DNA of 10,331 bases from Proteobacteria bacterium UBA3588 (GTDB lineage Bacteria > Pseudomonadota > Gammaproteobacteria > Thiohalomonadales > Thiohalomonadaceae): assembly GCA_002376325.1 (NCBI GenBank), contig DFMR01000024.1, forward strand, positions 21,143-31,473. The letters run 5' to 3'. Shown here in pieces: positions 1 to 5,832 of this stretch (position 1 is its first letter; every line of letters starts with the position of its first letter). The notes under the pieces are model-generated. The model did not search any database and was not told where the DNA came from. It saw only the letters and a program-made list of their open reading frames with translations. A program made the position numbers and the translations under genes.

Positions 1-1148
1 TTCTTGCGTCCGGCAAAGCCCGACCGCTCCTGGCGCTTGGCCGCTGCCACCATGTCGGGCGACACCCCGTGCCTGACGATCCCGGCCAGGGTCTGCTGCA
101 GCGTCTTCATCAGCGCGGCGCTATCGGTTCCCTTGGGGAAAGCGGCATAGACGATGCCCATGCCCGTTGGTGCAAACGCACTGCTCTGAAAGCCGCTCTC
201 CAGCGCCTTGCCCTCGGTCACCAGTTCATAGAGCCGCCCGCGTTCGCTGCTCAACACGTCGGCCAGTATCTGGCTCGCCGCATAATCCCTGCTGTCGTAG
301 CCGGGCATGCGATAGGTGATCACATCGATGCCGTAGGGCGAATCCGTTTTCAGATGCAACCACTGCGGCGTAACCGGTTGCAGCTTTACCGCCGGGCGCG
401 GCGGCAGCTTGCGTGCCGGGATGGAACCATACAGATGGTCGATCTCGGCCAGCACTTTCTTCGGCTCTACATGCCCGACCACCACCAGGATTGCGTTGTT
501 GGGCGTGTACCAGCGGTCGTGGAAACGTTTGAGCATCTTGCCGCTGGTCTTGTCGAACGATGCGCGCGTGCCCAGAGCGTCGTGCGCATAGGGCGTACCC
601 TTGAACATCGCCGCCAGCATCCTGCTGTACATCACGTACTCGGGACTGGACAGGTCCCGCGCCACCTCCTGCTCGATGGCGCCGCGCTCTTTGCTCCACA
701 ACGATTGGCTGTCCAACACGCCGCGCATGCGCAGCGCGCCGATGTGCAGCGCCACGTTGACGTCATTGGCCGGCACGGTGAAAAAGTACTGGGTGACGGT
801 CTGCTGGGTATCGGCATCGAACTGACCGCCCATGGCGCTGGAGATATCGGCCAGCTGGGCCGCCGACAGGCCGGGGCTGCCGCGGAACATCATGTGCTCC
901 TGCGCATGGGCCATGCCGGGGAAACCGGCCGGCGCCTCGTTGGAGCCGACCAGATAGTTGAGCTCGGTGGTCACCACCGGCGCCAGATCATTGCGCACAA
1001 TCACCACGCGCAGACCGTTGTGCAACGTCGCGCGCAACACGCTGGTGCCGTGCGGCGTGTTTGCATAGGCACCGGACTGCAGCGCTGCCAGCGCCAGGCC
1101 CAAAATCGCGCTGGTCATCGATGTTCCGGTACGGCGGCGTCTATTCAT
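1..1148 (-). CDS. M16 family zinc metallopeptidase (pitrilysin/insulinase-like), N-terminal part
   Basis: The visible 382 residues are the N-terminal part of an M16 peptidase; the gene continues past the left edge. The inverted zinc site HAQEH (HxxEH) is at residues 81-85, with H81 and H85 as predicted ligands and E84 as catalytic base. The third ligand is probably E161, in the KERGAIEQEV stretch, 76 residues after H85 as expected for M16. Residues 1-29 have an Arg-rich start, a hydrophobic core and a YAN-like cleavage site after A29, so export to the periplasm is likely. The downstream WYTPNNAILVVVGHV segment is typical of the M16 catalytic domain. The start at 1148 has a weak AGGG upstream; an in-frame ATG at 1118 would still leave a signal peptide. 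The substrate cannot be told. M16 proteins are often paired or about 450 or 900 residues long, and neither can be judged here. No stop or frameshift is seen. Confidence 0.93.
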   Translation of the reverse strand, partial: MNRRRRTGTSMTSAILGLALAALQSGAYANTPHGTSVLRATLHNGLRVVIVRNDLAPVVTTELNYLVGSNEAPAGFPGMAHAQEHMMFRGSPGLSAAQLADISSAMGGQFDADTQQTVTQYFFTVPANDVNVALHIGALRMRGVLDSQSLWSKERGAIEQEVARDLSSPEYVMYSRMLAAMFKGTPYAHDALGTRASFDKTSGKMLKRFHDRWYTPNNAILVVVGHVEPKKVLAEIDHLYGSIPARKLPPRPAVKLQPVTPQWLHLKTDSPYGIDVITYRMPGYDSRDYAASQILADVLSSERGRLYELVTEGKALESGFQSSAFAPTGMGIVYAAFPKGTDSAALMKTLQQTLAGIVRHGVSPDMVAAAKRQERSGFAGRK

Positions 1149-1247
1149 TGTTGGTTGTCATCCCTGCTGCACAGTTGTTGTAGTCGGTAGGACCGAATGT
1201 ATCTTATATTGGTTCAACCGCGAGGAAAAATGACGATGGCGTCGTGA

Positions 1248-1313
1248 TGGCGCGCTGAACCACCCTCTGCGCCGCTGCCTGGCGGCAGGTTTCCCGCGTC
1301 GCGACGCGCGCCA
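1248..1313. repeat. inverted repeat in the M16/cupin intergenic region
   Basis: TGGCGCGC at 1248-1255 is matched by its exact complement GCGCGCCA at 1306-1313, and the span contains a smaller GC-rich stem (GCCGC / GCGGC). It lies between two divergent genes and could fold in the cupin leader or bind a regulator. There is no T-run to make it a terminator. It may simply reflect local GC richness. Confidence 0.35.
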
Positions 1314-1394
1314 TTTGATTCTGTTGCGACACGCACGCCTGTTTGCTACAAGGTGGGGAGACCCTGCGAATGTTTCATCAGGAGCGGAAGCCGC

Positions 1395-1778
1395 ATGCCG
1401 GAACGCATTTTCAATATTTTCGCCATCGTGCCCGAAACCGGCCGCTCCCACAGAGAGCCGATATACGACTGTCGCAACCATGAGATACATCTCTGGCGAA
1501 TCATTCCCGATGAATGGATCTACCCTCACACCCACCCCGGCACCGACGACATCTGGTACATCGTTCAGGGCAAGGGGGATTACTACACCACCGCAACGGA
1601 GCATAAGGCCGTAGGCCCCGGCGACCTGTTGCTTGCATCTCCGCGGGAAGTGCACGGAATATTCAATTCCGGCACCGAGGATCTGATCGTACTGTCCGTG
1701 CTTGCCCCGCTTCCGGTGGAAGTGGCCGAGGCCCCCGGGTTCCAATACCCGACCGCCCCGTCGACGCTATTGCGTTGA
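1395..1778 (+). CDS. small single-domain cupin protein
   Basis: This is a 127-residue cupin_2-type beta-barrel protein. Cupin motif 1 is at HTHPGTDDIWYIVQGKG (residues 45-61): H45 and H47 are predicted metal ligands, and D52 stands where the usual Glu is, seven residues before G59. Motif 2 is GDLLLASPREVH followed by GIFN (76-91), with H87 as the fourth ligand and N91 conserved; the usual PxG is replaced by SPR. No signal peptide or extra domain is seen, so it is probably cytoplasmic. An ATG at 1353 is also in frame, but the start at 1395 is preferred because AGGAG lies ten bases upstream (1380-1384) and the added N-terminal residues are not cupin-like. The family includes dioxygenases, isomerases and sugar or metabolite binders, so no substrate can be assigned. 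It is transcribed divergently from the M16 peptidase gene and has no co-directional neighbour close by. Confidence 0.85.
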   Translation: MPERIFNIFAIVPETGRSHREPIYDCRNHEIHLWRIIPDEWIYPHTHPGTDDIWYIVQGKGDYYTTATEHKAVGPGDLLLASPREVHGIFNSGTEDLIVLSVLAPLPVEVAEAPGFQYPTAPSTLLR

Positions 1779-2110
1779 CTGCCCGACGCACCTTACGCCG
1801 CCATCGCCCCCGCCTGTCGCGGGTTGTGCGCCTGACGCACGAACACGGCGTTGTGCTGAAGGACATGGCAGGGTAACGGCGCCCCCTCGTCATCAAAGAT
1901 CCCACAGTTCGGGGAGTGGTTCACGGCTTGGTGTCGCTGAGGTGTTCAACGAAGGTCTGCGTGGAGATCGGCCGATCTGCGGCGCATAGGCGAACAGCGC
2001 ATTCACCGCACCATAAAATGAGGACGTCCCTGTCCTTCATGACTGACCGCCCGGTTATCAGATACGCCTCTTCGGTAACGGAAACCCTCCCTGACGATTG
2101 TTCCGGCCCG
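1779..2110. other. gene-poor gap between cupin and sqr (convergent 3' ends)
   Basis: This 332-base gap separates the 3' ends of the cupin gene (plus) and the sqr-like gene (minus). No reading frame here has a ribosome site and a recognisable product. Two things stand out: a perfect 14-bp palindrome, AGATCGGCCGATCT, at 1965-1978, and short protein-like minus-strand stretches interrupted by stops, notably 1793-1924. I see no hairpin followed by T residues at either gene's 3' end. Confidence 0.6.
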
Positions 2111-3415
2111 TTATCCCCGTGCCGCCAGGGATTTTTCCGCCATCACCTGGGCGGCGTCGACGCCCCACGCCGGCACCTTGCCGTGGCGGCTGAAGAACAG
2201 GGTCTTGTATTGCATCTTGAGCATGTAAGGCACATAGCCCATCTTCAATACCGCCGTGTCACCGCCGTACCAGGTGTTGGAGCGGATATAGAAGGCCTGG
2301 TGCTTGCCCATGTCGCCGATACAGAGCACCACCGGCTGCAGATGCTGATCGGCGTCCGCATCGCTCATCGCACCGACATCCTTGGCGATCTGCCGGCCGA
2401 CGATGTCGCACTGCTGGTGGCCGATGGCCCCCAGCTTCGGCACCGTCACCGCCGCGGCATCGCCGGCGGCGAACACCTCCGGATAACTCGGATTGCGCAT
2501 CAGCAGATCGGTGACCACGAAACCCTCGTTGTCGCTGATCGGCAGGTTGCGCAGGAAGTCGTGGGGCACCCAGTCGGGAAAGATGATCTTCACCTCGGCC
2601 TCCAGCGACGCGCCGTTGGTGAACTCGATGCCGTCCTTGGTGAGGCGGGCGATATCCTCGGTCTTGTTGAGGTAGCCGAAACCCATGCTGCCGGCGATCC
2701 CCAACAACTGGTTGACCACGGTCTCGCCGGCGTCCTCGGCGATGATCTCCGCCGGGGTGAACACGGTGATGTTCTTCGGCCCACCCTTGCCCTGTTCCTG
2801 CAACCAGGTGGCGGCCGCCAACATCGTCTCCACCGGCGGTCCCTCACAGGCCGCCTCGGCCGGGGGAATACGCCCACCGGGATAGGGCTCCAATCCCTCC
2901 GCGCCGTTGCCCTGATGGAAGCGTGCCGAACCGATGGCGATATGCCCGCCGCGGTACTCCTGGTGCAGATAGCGCCGCAACAGGTTGCCGTGGTAGGTAT
3001 CCGACACCGTATGGCCGTATTCGGCGAAACCTTCGATCCGGTCGTAGGCCAGGCGATTGCCGACCGCGACAACGAGATAATCGTAACGGAGAACGTGGGA
3101 CTCGGAACCGGGCCGTTCGCTGGGAACATAATCGACCGTTCGGTTGTCCGGGTCGATGCCGGTCACTTCGCCCTGGATAAAATGGATGCCGTCGTGATCG
3201 AGCGGCTTGATGATATCCATGAACATGCTCAATGCCGGATCGTGGTTGGCGAACACCTCGGCCGGTATGTTGGGAACGAACAGCAGGTTGGACTTCTTGT
3301 CGACAACCGTAATCTCAACGCGGTCACCGGCGTACTCGCGGATCTTCTGAGCGCTGCCCAGGCCGGCAAAGTTGCCGCCGAGCACCACGACATGCGGTTT
3401 TGGATGGGTGGCCAT
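2111..3415 (-). CDS. sqr: sulfide:quinone oxidoreductase-like FAD protein
   Basis: This 434-residue flavoprotein belongs to the SQR/flavocytochrome c/NDH-2 disulfide reductase superfamily and would oxidise sulfide to polysulfide or sulfur while reducing membrane quinone. The N-terminal FAD-binding loop VVLGGNFAGLGSA is at 9-22, a second dinucleotide fold is near GGHIAIGS (156-163), and the FAD-contacting VFAAGDAAAV is at 314-323. AACEGPPVE (C190) and the region before NTWYGGD (C365) match, from memory, the segments holding the redox cysteines C178 and C350 of Acidianus ambivalens SQR. The position of the third cysteine there (C129) is S138 here. The amphipathic end (about 393-415) fits monotopic membrane attachment; there is no signal peptide. 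The start is fixed by AAGGAGG at 3422-3428, six bases before the ATG. A related dehydrogenase with another electron donor is the main alternative. Confidence 0.85.
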   Translation of the reverse strand: MATHPKPHVVVLGGNFAGLGSAQKIREYAGDRVEITVVDKKSNLLFVPNIPAEVFANHDPALSMFMDIIKPLDHDGIHFIQGEVTGIDPDNRTVDYVPSERPGSESHVLRYDYLVVAVGNRLAYDRIEGFAEYGHTVSDTYHGNLLRRYLHQEYRGGHIAIGSARFHQGNGAEGLEPYPGGRIPPAEAACEGPPVETMLAAATWLQEQGKGGPKNITVFTPAEIIAEDAGETVVNQLLGIAGSMGFGYLNKTEDIARLTKDGIEFTNGASLEAEVKIIFPDWVPHDFLRNLPISDNEGFVVTDLLMRNPSYPEVFAAGDAAAVTVPKLGAIGHQQCDIVGRQIAKDVGAMSDADADQHLQPVVLCIGDMGKHQAFYIRSNTWYGGDTAVLKMGYVPYMLKMQYKTLFFSRHGKVPAWGVDAAQVMAEKSLAARG

Positions 3416-3421
3416 GGTATG

Positions 3422-3428
3422 CCTCCTT
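3422..3428 (-). promoter_or_regulatory. strong Shine-Dalgarno site of the sqr-like gene
   Basis: The minus strand reads AAGGAGG with a six-base spacer to the ATG at 3415. It is a near-perfect anti-16S match that decides the start and suggests efficient translation. Confidence 0.8.
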
Positions 3429-3485
3429 GGAGTTTACGTGCGTTTGTGCCTGTATTTCCTCCTCTTGAAGCCAAGAAATGATGTT

Positions 3486-3525
3486 TAACGAGCGCGTTAT
3501 TCGTAACCCGCAGATTAAATAACGC
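3486..3525. promoter_or_regulatory. candidate operator: repeated TAACG/CGTTA half-sites upstream of sqr
   Basis: The 140 bases before the sqr-like gene are AT-richer than the surroundings and hold overlapping dyads. GCGTTATT (3494-3501) is exactly complementary to AATAACGC (3518-3525). TAACG (3486-3490) pairs with CGTTA (3495-3499), and GTTA-TTCG-TAAC (3496-3507) makes a third. A regulator binding a TAACG half-site would meet three copies in 40 bases. This is read from the sequence; the function is inferred from position. Confidence 0.4.
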
Positions 3526-3533
3526 CAGGGTTC

Positions 3534-3562
3534 AATCCTCATTACCTGACATTCGCTGTCAA
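3534..3562 (-). promoter_or_regulatory. possible sqr promoter with a consensus -35 box
   Basis: The minus strand has a perfect TTGACA (3557-3562). At 17 bases the -10 position reads AGGATT (3534-3539), a poor match. If used, transcription would begin near 3527, so the TAACG dyads would sit over the start site and early leader. The TTGACA is also half of a small dyad, TGACA-TTCGC-TGTCA (3547-3561). The weak -10 keeps this tentative. Confidence 0.25.
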
Positions 3563-3595
3563 GTAATTATAGTTCAAGGAAGCGGATACTGGGCG

Positions 3596-4012
3596 GTGGC
3601 CGCAAGCGCCCGAGCCCTGGCGGCTGCCAGTGCTCGGACACAAGCTATCGTCGAGGTCATCCAACAGATCGCCGACCAGACCAACCTGCTGGCTCTCAAC
3701 GCTGCCATCGAGGCGGCGCGCGCCGGCGACGCCGGACGCGGCTTCTCCGTAGTGTCGGACGAGGTACGCAAACTTGCGGAGAAATCCCGCACCAGCGCCG
3801 AAGAGATCGGCACCGATATATCGCGTCTCAGCGCCGAAGTCGGCCATGTGGCGCAGGACACAGAAACTGAATTGAGTAACGTCGCCAGTCTCACGAGCAT
3901 GCTCGAAACCATCAAAACATCGAGCGGACGCACAACCGAGACTGCTGAACGTACCCGCAAGGTTGCCGATACGTTGCAGGAACTGGCCCAGACCCGCTAT
4001 TCGCGCTCCTAG
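3596..4012 (+). pseudogene. N-terminally truncated methyl-accepting chemotaxis protein (signalling domain remnant)
   Basis: The frame encodes only the conserved tip and descending arm of a chemoreceptor signalling domain. IADQTNLLALNAAIEAARAG is followed by a GRGFSVVSDEVRKLAEKS stretch, the CheA/CheW-contacting hairpin, and then about 80 residues of helix. The ascending arm, HAMP and any sensor or membrane segment are missing. The frame stays open upstream to a stop at 3479-3481 but has no receptor-like sequence and no ATG. GTG at 3596 is the only usual start, with AAGGA some 15 bases before it, so the listed start is nominal. The product would be 138 residues against roughly 500 or more for a receptor. 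The stop TAG (4010-4012) lies inside the terminal repeat of the adjoining palindromic element. The sequence differs clearly from the intact receptor at 5833-7500, so it is not a recent copy of it. Confidence 0.75.
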
Positions 4013-4176
4013 GAGCCTGTCGGACTATGGTGCCCGTAGCGAGCAAGGTGGGAGAGCGAGGCCAAATTTTCACGATTTCGAGGCGCATAGTTGTTCTACG
4101 CAACGAGAAATCGGGGAAATTTGGGCCGCTCTCCCACCGGCGCAGTAGGAGCATCCATAGTCCGACAGGCTCCTAG
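4009..4176. mobile_element. 168-bp palindromic element with 22-bp terminal inverted repeats (MITE-like)
   Basis: The left end (4009-4030, beginning CTAGGAGCCTGTCGG) is the exact reverse complement of the right end (4155-4176, ending CCGACAGGCTCCTAG). Inside, GGTGGGAGAGCG on the left mirrors CGCTCTCCCACC on the right, AAATTT blocks and a CGATTT block are mirrored further in, and the centre near 4087-4106 forms a small stem around TTGTT. The whole segment could therefore fold as one long interrupted hairpin. It encodes no plausible protein. Size, terminal repeats and lack of a transposase fit a miniature inverted-repeat element moved by an IS elsewhere in the genome. CTAG at both tips could be a 4-bp target duplication (a YTAR-type site, as described for IS5) or part of the repeat. 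A large REP/BIME-like palindrome or bidirectional terminator is the alternative. Confidence 0.82.
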
Positions 4177-4332
4177 CCAGCCGGCTTCTGTCTTAAGCCG
4201 AATAGCGGTGCCGGACGGCGCCCCCAGAGTACGTATTCACCGAATCTTTACATTTCTTTGCCTTCGCGGCGATCTACTTCACACGCCGCCCGCTATCCTG
4301 CAGATAACCCTACATTGTCAGGAGTCACGGGA

Positions 4333-4863
4333 ATGACAACCGATCACGGCACGACGCTGCGCAACTGGTCCACACCGATCACCATCGGCGCATTTCTCAT
4401 CACCGGCCTCTCCGGCGTCTTCATCTTTTTCCATGTGGGCGAAGAATTGTTCCACGACGCCCACCAATGGCTCGGCCTGGCCCTGGTCGTCGGCGGGCTT
4501 CTGCACATCGTCAAACACTGGAAGCCGTTCACCCGCTACTTCAAGCGCCGGCCGTCCATGACCGTCATCGCTCTTCTGCTGGTGGCGGCAACGGGCGTGA
4601 TGGCCATCTCCGGCCACGAGGACGAACACGGTCCGGTGCGCGCCGTCATGCACAACATCGAGGAATCTTCCATAAGCGCGCTGGCCGCGCTGCAGCACCG
4701 CCAACCGGAAGAGCTGCGGCAACGGCTCACCCGGTCTGGGTTCAGGGTGGCCTCGCTCGACGACAGCCCTGCGGCCATCGCCGCGGCCAACGGCACCGAC
4801 AGCCGCGAGCTGGTCATGCTCCTCTTCGACGGCGCCCCGGCGGCGCTGGAGGCGGCGCGCTAG
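4333..4863 (+). CDS. three-helix His-rich membrane protein (DUF4405-like)
   Basis: This 176-residue inner-membrane protein has predicted helices at about 16-34, 46-63 and 76-93. Histidines lie at or near helix ends (H34, H41, H44, H58, H62, H95), a pattern seen in small cytochrome b-like proteins and in DUF4405, to which the layout is closest. Haem binding is plausible but not shown. The last 75 residues are soluble and helical and include a stretch like EELRQRLTRSGF followed by DSPAAIAAANG, resembling small tail domains on other DUF4405 proteins. The ATG at 4333 is chosen because AGGAG (4320-4324) lies eight bases upstream; a longer frame from 4258 would start in promoter-like sequence. The PilZ gene follows after 63 bases on the same strand, suggesting co-transcription and a link between membrane or redox state and c-di-GMP signalling. 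Confidence is high for a gene, moderate for the family. Confidence 0.78.
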   Translation: MTTDHGTTLRNWSTPITIGAFLITGLSGVFIFFHVGEELFHDAHQWLGLALVVGGLLHIVKHWKPFTRYFKRRPSMTVIALLLVAATGVMAISGHEDEHGPVRAVMHNIEESSISALAALQHRQPEELRQRLTRSGFRVASLDDSPAAIAAANGTDSRELVMLLFDGAPAALEAAR

Positions 4864-4926
4864 GCCGTGCGTCCGCGGCCCCGTTTCCGACTGCCGTGGG
4901 GGGCCGGGACATGCGAGGTGAAAACG

Positions 4927-5574
4927 ATGACTAAGCGATCTGAAAACCTGCTGATTGACGACGATGAACGACGCTTTATCGACAGTCTGTTTGCGATCAA
5001 TCAGGAGGCGCTGGACGAACTGCCGCAGGAGGAGATGCAACTCACCATCCCGGCCCAGGCACCACAGCTGGAACAGCTGCTGCAACGCGCCGACAGCCTG
5101 CGCCTCGAACTGCGGCTGCGTAACTATACCCTCCACTTCCACCCGCACCTGGAACAGGACACAGTCAGCGGACTTTGCTGGCTGCGCCTGGGTTACCCGG
5201 ACATCATCGAGCACTACGGCACCGCGCGCAGCCTCCGCCTCGACATCGACGCCACGGAAATGCAGGTCGTCGACATCAGCGGACGGCTCAGCCATCTGAG
5301 CGTCGCCAACATCTCCGCCACCGGCGCGGCGCTCATCGCCGACAACACCGAGCCCGGCATGACCCCCGGCACGACCCGCCTGCGCCTGAGCATCAACTTT
5401 CCCGACGCCAGTTCGTTCACCGTCGAGGGCATGCTGGTGCGCCAGGACGAGCTGCACGCCGACCGGCAGCGGCTGGCACTGAAATTCACCCGTATTCCGC
5501 CGCAGATGAAGGAACGGATCAACGCCTTCATCTACCAGCATACCCTCGCCCCGACGGCCGCCTCCGGCACGTAG
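4927..5574 (+). CDS. PilZ-domain protein (putative c-di-GMP receptor)
   Basis: The 215-residue product has a helical N-terminal half (about 1-95) without a recognised domain and a C-terminal PilZ-like barrel (about 98-205). The PilZ (D/N)xSxxG motif is NISATG at 128-133, followed by GAALI; the strands RLRLSINF and SFTVEGMLVR and the ending LALKFTRIPPQMKERINAFI are typical of PilZ. The other c-di-GMP signature, RxxxR, is not present in standard form; the nearest residues are R101 and R104 (RSLR), so binding may be altered. No signal peptide or membrane helix is seen, so it should be cytoplasmic. The start at 4927 has GAGGTG six bases upstream; a GTG start at 4867 would add 20 residues lying mostly in GC-rich spacer. 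It lies 63 bases after the DUF4405-like gene, probably in one transcript. Confidence 0.82.
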   Translation: MTKRSENLLIDDDERRFIDSLFAINQEALDELPQEEMQLTIPAQAPQLEQLLQRADSLRLELRLRNYTLHFHPHLEQDTVSGLCWLRLGYPDIIEHYGTARSLRLDIDATEMQVVDISGRLSHLSVANISATGAALIADNTEPGMTPGTTRLRLSINFPDASSFTVEGMLVRQDELHADRQRLALKFTRIPPQMKERINAFIYQHTLAPTAASGT

Positions 5575-5599
5575 CCCGGCCTCAGGACCGCGCCGCCGC

Positions 5600-5616
5600 T
5601 GCCGGACACTCCGGCA
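5600..5616 (+). terminator. GC-rich hairpin after the PilZ gene
   Basis: TGCCGGA (5600-5606) and TCCGGCA (5610-5616) form a perfect 7-bp stem with a three-base loop, 25 bases past the PilZ stop. No T-run follows, so it is not a classical intrinsic terminator. It could stabilise the 3' end of the transcript or act with Rho. Confidence 0.35.
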
Positions 5617-5763
5617 CCGGCCGACTCAGTCACCGACGTCCGTGCGACTGAAAATCTCGGCGATTAACGGCCGAAAGTCTGCCATTCACTCCACCCTTGT
5701 GGACAGTGACCGACCGACTGCCCCCTCCTGATGTTCGCGACTTTTCATTAGCTGTAGCAAAAA

Positions 5764-5796
5764 CAGGATAGAATTTATGGGAATTCTACTATCCTG
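5764..5796 (+). promoter_or_regulatory. inverted repeat in the leader of the chemoreceptor gene
   Basis: TAGAATT (5769-5775) is exactly complementary to AATTCTA (5782-5788) around the loop TATGGG. The stem continues as CAGGA/TCCTG after a three-base bulge (CTA, 5789-5791). It lies in an AT-rich island 37 bases before the receptor start. TAGAAT (5769-5774) matches five of six bases of a -10 box, so the dyad could be an operator over a promoter; no good -35 is seen at 16-18 bases. It could instead be an mRNA hairpin. No flagellar sigma-28 type promoter was recognised. Confidence 0.4.
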
Positions 5797-5832
5797 AAAT
5801 AGAGCATGGACTAGCCATGGAAGGACACAAAA

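Noticed and set aside
69..1190. Plus-strand open frame of about 370 codons opposite the M16 peptidase
   Set aside because: The minus strand carries the HxxEH peptidase with signal peptide; the plus frame is its shadow.
1158..1745. Minus-strand open frame of 195 codons over the cupin gene
   Set aside because: The plus strand has both cupin motifs and a ribosome site; the minus product matches nothing and extends into the intergenic region.
1965..1978. Perfect 14-bp palindrome AGATCGGCCGATCT
   Set aside because: It sits at the tails of two convergent genes, not near a promoter, and has no loop; it may be chance in GC-rich DNA.
1916..3481. Long plus-strand open frame (about 520 codons) opposite the sqr-like gene
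   Set aside because: It is antisense to a well-supported flavoprotein gene; its His/Arg/Gly-rich product has no recognisable domain and arises from high GC.
4318..5541. Long minus-strand open frame (about 400 codons) opposite the DUF4405-like and PilZ genes
   Set aside because: It spans two convincing plus-strand genes and the gap between them, and its product is low-complexity and His/Arg/Val-rich.
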